From Neorhizobium lilium (GTDB lineage: Bacteria > Pseudomonadota > Alphaproteobacteria > Rhizobiales > Rhizobiaceae): a stretch of 64,000 bases of DNA. The position numbers and the translations under genes are program-made. The stretch lies in contig NZ_SBIP01000004.1 of NCBI RefSeq assembly GCF_004053875.1, positions 734,955 through 798,954 of the forward strand. Direction: 5' to 3'. The notes beneath the pieces were generated by a model, which searched no databases, had not been told where the DNA came from, and worked only from the letters and a program-made list of their open reading frames with translations. This document shows, one piece after another, positions 8,722 to 17,527 of the stretch (position 1 is its first letter; every line of letters starts with the position of its first letter).

Positions 8722-8744
8722 GGTTTCGGGAGCGGCCATTCGTC

Positions 8745-9122
8745 TCAATATCCCATCGGCGGCAGCGGCTCGTCGCTCGGTTCCGACAGCCGCATCCGGT
8801 CGCTATTGTCGGTGCCCAGTTCCTGATAGGCGCGGTAGGTCAGCACCAGCAGAAAGGCGAAGAAAGAGAACGAGATGACGATGGCCGTCAGGATCAGCGC
8901 CTGCGGCAGGGGGTTGGCGGCACCCGTGCCCAGCGTCTCCTGCCCTGCGACAATGATGGGCGGCACTTCGCGCACCAGCCGCCCGGTGGTGAAGAGAAGC
9001 AGGTTGACGCCATTGCCGAGCAGCGCCACGCCGAGCAGGATGCGCACCGTATGCCTGGACAGCATGAGATAGATGGCGGCGGCAAAGAAGAAGCCGACGA
9101 GAACGGCAAACAGCGCTTCCAT
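8745..9122 (-). CDS. mrpC: Mrp/Pha antiporter subunit C
   Basis: This 125-residue protein has three hydrophobic helices (about 4-22, 28-47 and 74-95) and is homologous to NuoK. The conserved region LSRHTVRILLGVALLGNGVNLLLF and the GAANPLPQALILTAIVI segment identify MnhC. Its first base is shared with the last base of mrpB (a TGATG junction), which indicates coupled translation. The C-terminal 20 residues are polar and variable. Confidence 0.94.
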   Translation of the reverse strand: MEALFAVLVGFFFAAAIYLMLSRHTVRILLGVALLGNGVNLLLFTTGRLVREVPPIIVAGQETLGTGAANPLPQALILTAIVISFSFFAFLLVLTYRAYQELGTDNSDRMRLSEPSDEPLPPMGY

Positions 9123-9640
9123 CAGCGGGTCTCCCTCGGCTGACGGTCACGCCGACGGCGCTTGCCCCGCAGAGGCACCTGCTCAAGCGGAGGTGCTTGC
9201 GCGACTTCGGCGTCCGGGATCTCCGTCTCGCTGTCCTGTTCCAGCGCCAGTGCGATCGAGACGATGGAGCCGAGCACGACGAGATAGACGCCGAGATCGA
9301 AGGAGATGACGGTTGCAAGCGGCACTTCGAGCCCGAGAATGCGCGGATAGACCCACAAGCCGGTCATGAAGGGCACCCCGAAGAGGATCGAGAGAAGGCC
9401 GGAGAGCGTTGCCAGGAAAAGCCCCGCGCCAGCGATTGCCATGGGGTGGAAGCGCAGCGCGCGCCGGACGGCGCCGACCCCGAAGGCGATACCGTAGATG
9501 GCAAGCGCCGAGGCGGCGATCAGCCCGCCGATAAAGCCGCCGCCCGGCTCGTTATGGCCGCGCAGCAGCACGAAGACCGAGAAGAGAAGCATGAGCGCCG
9601 TCAGCGCGGGTGCGACCGTGCGCAGGATGAGCGTGTTCAT
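9122..9640 (-). CDS. mrpB: Mrp/Pha antiporter subunit B
   Basis: The 172-residue MnhB protein has four hydrophobic helices. The signature [20 protein letters not shown] is near residues 28-47, and [16 protein letters not shown] is near 113-128. The last 30 residues are basic and hydrophilic. It begins 4 bases inside the end of mrpA. Because MrpB is encoded as a separate gene, the operon has the seven-gene layout rather than the six-gene type with an A-B fusion described for the main S. meliloti pha locus. Confidence 0.93.
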   Translation of the reverse strand: MNTLILRTVAPALTALMLLFSVFVLLRGHNEPGGGFIGGLIAASALAIYGIAFGVGAVRRALRFHPMAIAGAGLFLATLSGLLSILFGVPFMTGLWVYPRILGLEVPLATVISFDLGVYLVVLGSIVSIALALEQDSETEIPDAEVAQAPPLEQVPLRGKRRRRDRQPRETR

Positions 9641-11970
9641 GTCGCTCGTCTCCCCGCCCGCACCCGGATCAGCGCCAGCACTGCAAGCCCCGTGATCATG
9701 ACGACGGCGATCTCGCCCAGCGTGTCCGTGCCGCGGAAATCGACGATGATGACGTTGACGACATTGGCGCCATGGGCGATGGCCTTGGAATAGGTGTTGA
9801 AGAAATCGGTCAGCACGCGGTCGAAGGGCATTTGCAACGCCTTCAGCAACAGCAGGGTGAAGCCCAGCCCACAGGCAGTTGCGATGGTGGCATCGAGCAA
9901 CGCCTCTCGCATCGGGCGGTGATCGGAAAGCGTCAGTTGCAGCTTGGTCATCACCAAGGCGAGGATGACGACCGACAGGGTTTCCACCATGAACTGGGTG
10001 AAGGAAAGATCCGGCGCGCCGAACAGCAGGAAGATGACCGCCACCGCAAAGCCCTGGATGCCGAGCGAGACGATGGCCGTCAGGCGGTTGCGGGCGCGCA
10101 GCACGGCGAAGATGCCGATCAGCGCGATCACCAGAAAGGCGGCTTCCTCAATCAGCATGTCCTTCGGCCAGACGGGCATGGCCGGCAGTTCGCCGAAGGC
10201 AAAGAGCGGCACAAGCAAAGTGAGCGCCAGCATGACAAAGGTGACAGCGACATAGATGTGCAGCCGCCCCGGCTGCACGACGCGCGTCACCAGCACGGCT
10301 GCCCGCACAAGGCCCGAGACGAAATGATCGAAACCGCGATCCGGTCCCTCCCCCAGAGCGTCGAGCGCGCGGGTGGTCACGTCCCTCACCCGGTCGAGCT
10401 GCCAGTAGACGAGCACGCCGAGCGCAATCGTCAGCAGCGACAGGGCGAGCGGGGTCCTAAAATGTGGTATCGCAGTGATATCGATTGTCACCGCCTGTCC
10501 GGCCACAGCGCTGGCCATGGGCGAGGAAAGATAGGTATGCGAAAGGCCGGGAAACAGCGCGCAGGCAAGCCCGAGAAACGCCAGCAGCAACGGCCCGAGC
10601 AGCAGTGCGGGCGGCGCCTCATGCACGGGAGCTGCCGTCCTGTTGCGTGCCCCGATAAAGGGTTTCAGGCCGGTGGCGAAGGCGAGCGCGAACATCAGCG
10701 CATTGCCTATGACGGCAAGAGCCGTGAAGAAGACTGCGCGCGGATTTCCCGCCGCCAGGGCCGCATAGATCTCCTCCTTGGCCAGGAAACCGAAGAAGAG
10801 CGGCAGGCCGCCCATGGAAAGTGCTGCCAGAAGCGCTGCCGCAAAGGTGAGAGGCATGGTGTGGCGCAAACCCGACAGCCGGGTGATATCGCGGCTGCCC
10901 GCTTCATGATCCACGGCGCCGGCCGCCATGAAGAGCGCGCCCTTGAAGAAGGAATGGGCAAGCAGGTAAAGCACCGCTGCTTCCAGCGCATGCGACGAAC
11001 CGAAGCCGGTCAGCATCACAAGCAGGCCGAGCGAGGCGACCGTGCTATAGGCGAGGATAAGCTTCATATCCGTCTGCCGGAGCCCCAGCAGCACTCCCAC
11101 CAGCAAGGTGATGCCGCCGAAAAAGGGCAGCAGGATTTCCCACGCCGGCGTATCGCCCATGACCGGCTGGAGACGCATGAGCAGGTAGACGCCTGCCTTC
11201 ACCATGGTGGCGGAATGCAGATAGGCGGACACCGGCGTCGGCGCTTCCATGGCGTTGGGCAGCCAGAAGTGAAACGGAAACTGCGCCGATTTGGTGAAGG
11301 CGCCGCCCAATACCAGCAGAAGAGTCGCCAGGTAAAAGGGGCTTTCGCGTAAGCCGTCCGCCATATGCACCAGCAGCGAGAATTGGGTGACGCCGGTGAT
11401 ATTCCACAGGAAGACGAGGCCTGCGAGTAGGCTCAGGCCGCCTGCCCCGGTCACTATCAGCGCCTGCAATGCTGCCCGCCGCGCCGCCTCCCGCTCATGA
11501 TCGAAGCCGATCAGCAGGAAGGAGGCAATCGACGTCAGTTCCCAATAGACGAAGAGCATCAGGAAACTGTCCGACACGACCAGACCCAGCATGGCCCCCA
11601 TGAACAGGAGGATGAAGGATAGGAAGCGCCCCTGATGGGGATGGCCCTTCATGTAAGCGCCGGAATAGATGACGATCAGCGTGCCGATGCCGGTGATCAG
11701 CAGAGCGAAGGCGAGCGACAGCCCGTCCACAAACCAGGAGAAGGAAAGGTTCAGACTGGGGACCCAGGCATAACCGCCGGTCCTCACCTCGCCTCGAGCG
11801 ATCTCCGGCAGGAAGCCGCAGAAATGCAGGAAGGCCAACGCCGGAAAAAGCGCCAGCAGCCAGGCGGCTCTCGCGCCGCCGATCCGCGAAACGAGCCAGG
11901 GCGCCATGAGCGCGCCCATAAACGGAAGGAGGAGTACGCAGAATGTCAGTGCCGGCCCTATGGCAGCCAT
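9637..11970 (-). CDS. mrpA: Mrp/Pha antiporter subunit A, large proton-translocating subunit
   Basis: This 777-residue protein, with about 20 hydrophobic helices, is the first and largest gene of the operon. The NuoL-like core includes [20 protein letters not shown] (helix-5 Glu) and [20 protein letters not shown] (helix-7 Lys). The C-terminal third holds the MrpA-specific domain, containing [20 protein letters not shown] and the conserved [11 protein letters not shown] near the end. The complex exchanges cytoplasmic Na+ or K+ for external protons and supports pH and salt tolerance. The cation specificity (Na+ or K+) cannot be fixed from sequence. The start at 11970 lies about 150 bases from msrB, which is divergent. 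Confidence 0.95.
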   Translation of the reverse strand: MAAIGPALTFCVLLLPFMGALMAPWLVSRIGGARAAWLLALFPALAFLHFCGFLPEIARGEVRTGGYAWVPSLNLSFSWFVDGLSLAFALLITGIGTLIVIYSGAYMKGHPHQGRFLSFILLFMGAMLGLVVSDSFLMLFVYWELTSIASFLLIGFDHEREAARRAALQALIVTGAGGLSLLAGLVFLWNITGVTQFSLLVHMADGLRESPFYLATLLLVLGGAFTKSAQFPFHFWLPNAMEAPTPVSAYLHSATMVKAGVYLLMRLQPVMGDTPAWEILLPFFGGITLLVGVLLGLRQTDMKLILAYSTVASLGLLVMLTGFGSSHALEAAVLYLLAHSFFKGALFMAAGAVDHEAGSRDITRLSGLRHTMPLTFAAALLAALSMGGLPLFFGFLAKEEIYAALAAGNPRAVFFTALAVIGNALMFALAFATGLKPFIGARNRTAAPVHEAPPALLLGPLLLAFLGLACALFPGLSHTYLSSPMASAVAGQAVTIDITAIPHFRTPLALSLLTIALGVLVYWQLDRVRDVTTRALDALGEGPDRGFDHFVSGLVRAAVLVTRVVQPGRLHIYVAVTFVMLALTLLVPLFAFGELPAMPVWPKDMLIEEAAFLVIALIGIFAVLRARNRLTAIVSLGIQGFAVAVIFLLFGAPDLSFTQFMVETLSVVILALVMTKLQLTLSDHRPMREALLDATIATACGLGFTLLLLKALQMPFDRVLTDFFNTYSKAIAHGANVVNVIIVDFRGTDTLGEIAVVMITGLAVLALIRVRAGRRAT

Positions 11971-12121
11971 GTCGCCTCCCCGCTCCCATGTCCATATAGA
12001 CCAGGGTTTCTACGGGAAAGGTTCGTCACCCTCAAGCGAAAGCAGGACGAACATGCAGGCGGGAGGCCTTTTCCCCGGCATTCCGGCCCCCTATCTTCAG
12101 GGAAACCGAAAGGAAATGCTC

Positions 12122-12532
12122 ATGTCCGAGGTCGTTACCCCGAAAATCCAGAAATCCGACGAGGAATGGCGCAGCCAGTTATCGCCGGAGCAATACCGCA
12201 TCCTGCGTCAGGCCGGGACGGAAAGGCCGTTCACAGGCCCTTTCGTCAACAACAAGGAAAAAGGCATATACAGCTGTGCCGCGTGTCACGAAGAGCTGTT
12301 CATCTCCGACACCAAGTTCGATTCAGGCTGCGGCTGGCCCAGCTATTTCGAGCCGGTGAAGCCGGATGCGGTGACCGACTTGCGCGACACGACCCATGGC
12401 ATGGTGCGCACGGAAGTTCGTTGCGCCAATTGCGGCGGCCATCTCGGCCATGTGTTTCCCGACGGCCCGCCACCGACCGGCCTGCGCTACTGCATCAACG
12501 GCCACTCGATGACCTTCGAGCCGCTAAAATAA
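12122..12532 (+). CDS. msrB: peptide-methionine (R)-S-oxide reductase MsrB
   Basis: This 136-residue cytoplasmic enzyme reduces the R form of methionine sulfoxide in proteins. The zinc-binding cysteines are C52, C55, C101 and C104 (CAAC and CANC). The catalytic cysteine is C124 in [10 protein letters not shown], and C70 in DSGCGWPSY is in position to act as resolving cysteine. The open frame continues upstream to 11906, but homology begins near 12122; ATG at 12116 is also possible. It is divergent from mrpA and followed by a terminator at about 12686. Confidence 0.95.
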   Translation: MSEVVTPKIQKSDEEWRSQLSPEQYRILRQAGTERPFTGPFVNNKEKGIYSCAACHEELFISDTKFDSGCGWPSYFEPVKPDAVTDLRDTTHGMVRTEVRCANCGGHLGHVFPDGPPPTGLRYCINGHSMTFEPLK

Positions 12533-12869
12533 AACGTCGAACGATATTTGCGTGAAAAATTTTGCACTCATGCAACTTTCGCAGAACGCCCCGGTTGGGG
12601 ACCATGAGCGCTGGAGCGGACCGGTTCCCTGCCGCGACGTGCACTCCCGCTCTTGGCGCTCGCCTATTGCCAATCTCCCAGAACTGGCCCGCTTCGGCGG
12701 GTCTTTTTTTTGGCGCGAGCAAGGGGATTTGGTGCCAGCAGGTTTGTCGCAAGGTTGGTATTCGTGACACTCGGCAGAAATGCGCCAGAAGCCGTCGTTG
12801 CAACCGTGCTGTCGCAAATCACTGGTAGCGTTCCTTGTAATGAGTCTTGCTACGGCCATTGAGGATATT
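12533..12869. other. 337-base intergenic region downstream of msrB
   Basis: Apart from the terminator at 12686-12711, the region has no supported gene. The 120 bases before the terminator are G+C-rich with several short inverted repeats. It could be a long msrB 3' UTR or a small RNA with its own terminator. The last 150 bases contain only short, non-conserved open frames leading into the MazG-like gene. Confidence 0.4.
12686..12711 (+). terminator. Rho-independent terminator downstream of msrB
   Basis: The stem GGCCCGC / GCGGGTC closes a TTCG tetraloop (12693-12696), with one G-T pair, and is followed by eight T residues. It is 154 bases after the msrB stop. Confidence 0.85.
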
Positions 12870-13208
12870 ATGGGCGACACATTCAGAGAGCTGAGTGACC
12901 GGATCGGTAAAGTCGGGGAGCTTTACGCCCGCGTGCACGATATCGAGCGCAGCGCCGATTGGTATCTTTTAAAGCTGATGGAGGAGCTTGGCGAATTGAC
13001 GGCTGAGCACCTTCTATTGGGCGGCAGAGCGAAGCCCGACGCTGACGGCGCAGGCGGTACCCGCGAAGCTTTGGAAAACGAAGCGGCGGATTTGTTCGGC
13101 CAGTTCGTCCTGTATCTCCGGGCGAATGAAATCGACATCGAAGCAGCCATTGAACGCAAATGGCTTAGACATCTCGATAAATATGTCGATCTCGACGCTA
13201 AGATGTAA
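12870..13208 (+). CDS. MazG-like nucleotide pyrophosphohydrolase
   Basis: This 112-residue all-alpha protein carries the MazG/PRA-PH metal-binding pattern: EExxE at E38-E39-E42 (MEELGEL) and ExxD at E71-D74 (NEAADLF). Enzymes of this type hydrolyse nucleoside triphosphates or phosphoribosyl-ATP to monophosphate and pyrophosphate. It lacks HisE context, so a nucleotide house-cleaning role is more likely. The ATG at 12870 is chosen because GAGGAT lies at ribosome-binding distance; an upstream ATG at 12840 is possible. It has no co-oriented neighbour and looks like a single accessory gene. Confidence 0.75.
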   Translation: MGDTFRELSDRIGKVGELYARVHDIERSADWYLLKLMEELGELTAEHLLLGGRAKPDADGAGGTREALENEAADLFGQFVLYLRANEIDIEAAIERKWLRHLDKYVDLDAKM

Positions 13209-13385
13209 TGGGTGCATCCGAAGTCCGCTTTGGGCCAAATGGAGACTTGTGGCTCGATCGCAAAGCACTCCGCAAAAGGCTGCGGCGAAAGCTTCACGAC
13301 GTATTTTCAACAGATACGCGGCCCGAAGCGTCCATGCCACACGGGAATTCGGCACCAGCATCTGCTGGATTCAACATCTGAATCA

Positions 13386-13415
13386 GGGGGCTCGCCTCCG
13401 AGCCCCCTCTTCTGT
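13386..13415. terminator. hairpin between convergent genes
   Basis: A 9-bp perfect stem (GGGGGCTCG at 13386-13394, CGAGCCCCC at 13399-13407) with a 4-base loop is followed by TCTTCT. It lies between the MazG-like gene and the convergent SDR gene. The T tract is weak on the plus strand and weaker on the minus strand. Confidence 0.55.
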
Positions 13416-13467
13416 TCCAGGGCCGTGCCTGCCGTGGTCGTTTTTCGCCCGAAGCTGCCTGGCCGCT

Positions 13468-14229
13468 TCAGATGCCGAGGCCGCCGGCGATGTTGATGGC
13501 TTCGCCGTTGATGTAACCGGCATGCGGTCCGGCGAGGAAGGCGATGGTTTCCGCCACCTCTTCCAGGGTTGCGATACGGCGGATCGGGTGCATGTCCAGA
13601 ATGGCGTCGCGGTTGGGAAGCTCGCCCGCAACATCCGAGGCCATGTCGGTCGGCATGATGCCCGGCTGGACGACGTTCACCGTGATATTGCGCGGGCCGA
13701 GATCGCGGGCGATGCCCTTGGCATAGCCGGCTAGCGCCCATTTCGTTCCGGTATAGTCGGCAACCCCCGGAAAGGGCACGTAAGAGCCGAGAAGAGAGCC
13801 GACGAAGATGATCCGTCCGCCATCGGTCAGCCGGGAAGCAGCAGCGCGGGTGTTGGCGATGGTGCCCAGCACATTCACCTGCCACTGGCGATTGTAATTG
13901 TCCCAATCGAGTTCCGGATCGTCCACCAGCTGGCCCTGGATGGCGATGCCGGCATTGTTGACCAGAATATCGAGCCTGCCGAACTCGGCCATGACCCGCT
14001 CGATCAGCGGCTTGGCGGAGGAAAGATCCGCCTGGTCGCTCTTGACGGCGATGGCGCGGACGCCCTTTGCCTTGAGCTTTTCCACCACAGCATTCGCCTT
14101 GTCGGCGGAGGCCGCATAGGTGATCGCAACATCTGCTCCATAGCCAGCCAATGTTTCCGCAGTCACCGCACCGAGCCCGCGCGAGCCGCCGGTCACGAGC
14201 GCGACCTTACCCTTCAACATGTTCGACAT
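13468..14229 (-). CDS. SDR family NAD(P)-dependent oxidoreductase
   Basis: This is a 253-residue classical short-chain dehydrogenase. The nucleotide-binding motif GGSRGLG is at residues 14-20, NNAGI is near 88-92, and the catalytic Ser and YxxxK are in FVGSLLGS and DYTGTKWALAG. The C-terminal YINGEAINIAGGLGI is typical. The residues after the Rossmann GxGxxx Asp/Arg position do not let me decide NADH or NADPH, and the substrate is unknown. ATG at 14229 is chosen over the longer frame to 14277. It is divergent from the TetR gene, with a palindromic site between them, so TetR probably represses it. Confidence 0.9.
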   Translation of the reverse strand: MSNMLKGKVALVTGGSRGLGAVTAETLAGYGADVAITYAASADKANAVVEKLKAKGVRAIAVKSDQADLSSAKPLIERVMAEFGRLDILVNNAGIAIQGQLVDDPELDWDNYNRQWQVNVLGTIANTRAAASRLTDGGRIIFVGSLLGSYVPFPGVADYTGTKWALAGYAKGIARDLGPRNITVNVVQPGIMPTDMASDVAGELPNRDAILDMHPIRRIATLEEVAETIAFLAGPHAGYINGEAINIAGGLGI

Positions 14230-14290
14230 GAATAACTTCTCCATTTGGCGACACCGGCCATCGGAGAGCATCTCCAATACCGTAACGTCT

Positions 14291-14315
14291 ATTACGATAA
14301 CGATCGGTATGTAAT
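14291..14315. promoter_or_regulatory. candidate TetR operator between SDR and tetR genes
   Basis: ATAACGATCGGTAT at 14297-14310 is a 14-base palindrome with one mismatched pair (12 of 14 positions symmetric). It is framed by ATTAC (14291-14295) and GTAAT (14311-14315). It lies in the divergent gap of the SDR and TetR genes, the usual place for a shared TetR-family operator. Binding is inference. Confidence 0.55.
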
Positions 14316-14375
14316 TTGACAGCGAAGGTCAAGCGGTTTAATAACGGTCATTATGAAAAATATCGAGCTGGGCTG

Positions 14376-14972
14376 ATGGGACGCCATCGGGAATTCGACG
14401 TGGGAAAAGTGCTGGACGCCGCCCTGTGCGTTTTCTGGCGCAAGGGCTATGAGGGTGCCTCCTATGCCGACCTGACGGCGGCGGCCGGGGTGGAGAGGCC
14501 CGCTCTCTATTCGGCATTCGGCAACAAGGAAGCGCTCTTTCGCCGAGCGCTGGCGCGCTATTACGAGCTCTATCTGGGCTATATTCCGGAAGCATTGCAG
14601 CTTGCGACCGCGCGCGAGGTCGCAGCGCACATATTGGATAGCGCGATCGCCCTCAACACGCGGTTTCCCGAGCATACGGGTTGCATGGTCATCAACGGGG
14701 TGCTTGCCGGATCGGATGACGCAGAGCCGGTACGACAGATCCTGATAGAGGCGCGCGCGGTGGCCGAGACCCAGCTCCGCGAGCGCTTTGAGCGCGCCAA
14801 GGCCGAAGGCGATCTGCCACAGACAGCCAGGCCCGATGCGCTTGCGGCATTCCTGATGGCGGTCTTGCATGGCATGGCGGTGCAGGCCAAAGCGGGCTTC
14901 AGCCGCGACATACTGAAAGCCGTGGCCGAACAGGCATTATCCGCATGGCCTGCCAGCGAGCAACGCGCCTGA
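14376..14972 (+). CDS. TetR/AcrR family transcriptional regulator
   Basis: This 198-residue protein has an N-terminal TetR HTH: the VLDAALCVFWRKGYEGASYA helix is followed by DLTAAAGVERPALYSAFGNKEALF. The C-terminal ligand domain has a single cysteine (GCMVINGVLAGSD), similar to TetR proteins that respond to electrophiles or reactive chlorine, but that is only suggestive. The ATG at 14376 is preferred because the HTH begins soon after it; the frame is open to 14316 over the candidate operator. It is divergent from the SDR gene, its likely target. Confidence 0.9.
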   Translation: MGRHREFDVGKVLDAALCVFWRKGYEGASYADLTAAAGVERPALYSAFGNKEALFRRALARYYELYLGYIPEALQLATAREVAAHILDSAIALNTRFPEHTGCMVINGVLAGSDDAEPVRQILIEARAVAETQLRERFERAKAEGDLPQTARPDALAAFLMAVLHGMAVQAKAGFSRDILKAVAEQALSAWPASEQRA

Positions 14973-15069
14973 CGGCTTGTTGGCTGGAAACCTCGGCCAA
15001 TTGTCGCTCTATCGCATGTGAGCCGATTGAGATATAATTCTTCCCTCAGGGCTTTGGGAGGCCGCGCTG

Positions 15070-15879
15070 ATGGGAGCCGATGACGTCTTCGCAGGGAGCA
15101 TTCCCGCAATTTACCAACGCTGTCTCGTGCCGATGATCTTCGAGCCTTATGCGCGGGACATGGCGGATCGAGCCGCGCGCCTCGGGCCGACGAAGATCCT
15201 CGAGATCGCGGTGGGAACGGGTGTCGTGACGCGGGCACTCGCAGCCAGACTGGGGAACGCGGCGGACATTACCGCCACCGATCTCAACCAGCCCATGCTC
15301 GACATAGCAGCCAGTCTCCAGAACGGGCAGGACAGGGTTACATTCCGCCAGGCGGATGCGCTGTCGCTTCCCTTCGATGAGGAGAGCTTCGACCTCGCCG
15401 TCTGCCAGTTCGGAGTGATGTTCTTCCCCGACAAGCTGCAAAGCTACCGCGAGGCGCGCCGTGTCCTGCAACCCGGTGGCAGCTATATTTTCTCCGTCTG
15501 GGACGGGCTTGCCGGCAATGAATTCGTGAGCACTGCCCAAGCCGCGCTCGAACGACACTTTGCGGAGGATCCTCCAAAGTTCATGGAGCGGTCGCCGCAC
15601 GGCTATCATGACACCAGGGCCATCGAGAACACTGTGCGGGAAGCCGGCTTCTCGAAGGTTTCGATCGAGACCGTGGAGAAGATGGCCAGGGCGGATTCGG
15701 CGCTCGATGCGGCGACCGGTTATTGCCAGGGAAATCCCTTGCGCATGGAGATCGAAGCCCGCGCGCCGGGAGAGCTTCAGGCCGTTACGGAAATGGTGGC
15801 CTCGGCGCTGGCAGAGCGTTTCGGCCATGGTCAGATCGAGGGCAGAATTCGCGCCCACATCATAACACTCGAGAAATAA
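15070..15879 (+). CDS. class I SAM-dependent methyltransferase
   Basis: The 269-residue protein has a Rossmann-type methyltransferase fold. Motif I is ILEIAVGTGVVTRAL near residues 43-57, the acidic residue of motif II is in ITATDLNQPML, and motif IV-like sequence is FDLAVCQFGVMFFPD. It belongs to the UbiE/Methyltransf_11 group, whose members methylate small molecules. The C-terminal part is variable and gives no substrate clue. It ends 9 bases from the convergent epimerase-like gene, with no co-oriented partner. Confidence 0.88.
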   Translation: MGADDVFAGSIPAIYQRCLVPMIFEPYARDMADRAARLGPTKILEIAVGTGVVTRALAARLGNAADITATDLNQPMLDIAASLQNGQDRVTFRQADALSLPFDEESFDLAVCQFGVMFFPDKLQSYREARRVLQPGGSYIFSVWDGLAGNEFVSTAQAALERHFAEDPPKFMERSPHGYHDTRAIENTVREAGFSKVSIETVEKMARADSALDAATGYCQGNPLRMEIEARAPGELQAVTEMVASALAERFGHGQIEGRIRAHIITLEK

Positions 15880-15888
15880 CCGCCTCGA

Positions 15889-16773
15889 TTACGCCGGAAG
15901 CTCGACGCTCCAGGCGAAACGTGAGGTCTGACCGGGCGGCAGAAGCGTCGAATAGGGTCGCTCCGACAGTTCGCCGGAGCTGCCGACGTCCGCCGCCGTG
16001 CCATGCCAGGGTTCGATGCACAGGAAGGGCGGTGCCGGGTCCGTGCCAGGCTTCGACCACAGCGCGATGTTCGGCAGGTTGTCGAAGGAGAAGTTGAGCG
16101 CCGGCCCCTCTTCGGCGCCATAAACCAGGCCGTTGCCGGCCCCTTCCGGAAAGATCATCGCATCGGCATCGAACATGCCGTGATCGAGCGTCAGTTCGCC
16201 CTGCGTGAAGGGGGACGGCAGCCTGCCCTCGTCCACCAGCCCCTCTTGCAGCCGCACGAGTTCCGGCTCCGCGCCATTGTCCAGCACGACCCGGTGCGGC
16301 TTGCCTTCGGCGCCCGGCAGCGGCCAGAGAAAGGCAGGATGGAAGCCGAAACCGAAGGGCATGATGCGCGTGTCACGGTTTTCGACCTCGGCAGACACCG
16401 TCAGCCGGTTGTCATCCAGCGCATACTCTACCGACAGCAGGAACTCGAACGGATAGACCGCCCGCGTCGCTTCTGAGGCAGCAAGCTCGTAGCGGCACAG
16501 GGTATCGGTGGAGGTTGCCAAGGTGAACTGGCTGCGGCGGGCAAAGCCGTGCTGCGCCATGTCATAGGGCGTGCCGTCGATACGGATGCGGTTGTCGGGC
16601 GCCTTGCCGACGATCGGAAAGAGGATGGGCGAGCGGCCGGTCCAGAAGGCGGCATCGCCATTCCACAGCCATGATTTTCCGTCGGCGGTGGTCAGCGTCT
16701 GCAATTCAGCGCCGAGTGCCGCAATCTCGACACTGATGCGGCCGTTCGACAGGCGCTTGGTGGAGGTATTCAT
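15889..16773 (-). CDS. aldose 1-epimerase family protein, LacX-like
   Basis: The 294-residue protein belongs to the galactose mutarotase-like superfamily, LacX subgroup. Recognisable elements are LSNGRISVEIAALGAELQ at the N-terminus, FPIVGKAPDNRI, the conserved His in MAQHGFARR, and GFGFHPAFLWPL. LacX-type proteins probably interconvert anomers of sugars or sugar phosphates, with unknown substrate. The ATG at 16773 has GGAAGG at a proper distance; the ATG at 16779 would be too close. It is cytoplasmic and has no sugar-pathway neighbours. Confidence 0.88.
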   Translation of the reverse strand: MNTSTKRLSNGRISVEIAALGAELQTLTTADGKSWLWNGDAAFWTGRSPILFPIVGKAPDNRIRIDGTPYDMAQHGFARRSQFTLATSTDTLCRYELAASEATRAVYPFEFLLSVEYALDDNRLTVSAEVENRDTRIMPFGFGFHPAFLWPLPGAEGKPHRVVLDNGAEPELVRLQEGLVDEGRLPSPFTQGELTLDHGMFDADAMIFPEGAGNGLVYGAEEGPALNFSFDNLPNIALWSKPGTDPAPPFLCIEPWHGTAADVGSSGELSERPYSTLLPPGQTSRFAWSVELPA

Positions 16774-16800
16774 CTGCATATCCTTCCGGGCGAGCGATTC

Positions 16801-16915
16801 GCTACAGCATGTCGCGCAAAAGTGTGTATCGGTTTTGCGTCAACGACATGCGAAAAACAAAGGCTTAAGCGTGGAAAGCGAATCTGCAAGATCGCGACAC
16901 GCTTTAGTGAGCTTG
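16801..16915. repeat. rhizobial intergenic palindromic element
   Basis: The stretch contains pieces typical of a dispersed rhizobial repeat: ACAGCATGTCGCGCAAAA, the partly inverted TTTTGCG...GACATGCG, and then GCGAATCTGCAAGATCGCGACACGCTTTA. Inner halves such as CATGTCGCGCAAAA and GGTTTTGCGTCAACGACATG pair imperfectly. It lies between the epimerase-like and acetyltransferase genes and has no coding potential. I recognise the family from memory; copy number in this genome is not visible here. Confidence 0.6.
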
Positions 16916-16965
16916 GCGCCCGATCATTGCTATTCAATGACTGGCTTCGGCCAAGCCCCTCGCCG

Positions 16966-17457
16966 TCAGGACAGCTTCAGTTCCATGCAGGTGAGATCCA
17001 GCCAGCGGCCGAACTTGATGCCCACTTCGGAAAAACGGCCGGCGAGCCGGAAACCAAGCTTTTCATGCAGCGCAATCGAGCCCGCATTGCCGGATTCAAT
17101 CGCTGCGATCATCACGTGAATGCCGTTGGCGCTGGCACGCGCGACCAGTTCCTCCATCAGCTTGCGGCCGATGCCGCCACCACGGTGGTCGCGGTGCACA
17201 TAGACCGAGTGCTCCACGGTCTGCCGGAAACCTTCGAAATTGCGCCAGTCTCCATAGGAGGCATAGCCGGCAACGGCACCATCTTCGACCGCGACCAGAA
17301 CCGGAAAAGACTTCGCCTGGCGGGCTGCGAACCACTGCCTGCGGTTCTCGAGATCGACCAACGTCTCGTTCCAGATGGCCGTGGTATTGGCCACCGCATC
17401 ATTATAGATGTCCATGATCCCGGCCAGATCCGCCTCGGTGGCATCGCGGATAGTCAT
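16966..17457 (-). CDS. GNAT N-acetyltransferase, phosphinothricin acetyltransferase-like
   Basis: This 163-residue protein has the acetyl-CoA-binding motif A HRGGGIGRKLMEELV near residues 94-108. It matches the PAT/Bar subgroup throughout: an N-terminal IRDATEADLAGIMDIYNDAV, then WRNFEGFRQTVEHSVYVH and a C-terminal HEKLGFRLAGRF. Characterised relatives acetylate phosphinothricin or methionine sulfoximine-like amino acids; the native substrate is uncertain. It appears monocistronic. Confidence 0.9.
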   Translation of the reverse strand: MTIRDATEADLAGIMDIYNDAVANTTAIWNETLVDLENRRQWFAARQAKSFPVLVAVEDGAVAGYASYGDWRNFEGFRQTVEHSVYVHRDHRGGGIGRKLMEELVARASANGIHVMIAAIESGNAGSIALHEKLGFRLAGRFSEVGIKFGRWLDLTCMELKLS

Positions 17458-17527
17458 GCTCGTCTCCGTCCACTATGAAAGTCAATTATCCACTATAGTA
17501 GACGACGCTGTCTGTCCAGCAGGAGCG

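Noticed and set aside
8488..8748. 86-codon minus-strand frame between mrpC and mrpD
   Set aside because: It reads through the inverted-repeat element (translated phrase PLEGEMP), which is repeat-derived in rhizobia, not a gene.
9772..11352. 526-codon open frame on the plus strand inside mrpA
   Set aside because: It is antisense to a clear NuoL-like protein, and its composition (rich in Gln, His, Arg and Gly) is the usual shadow of a G+C-rich hydrophobic gene.
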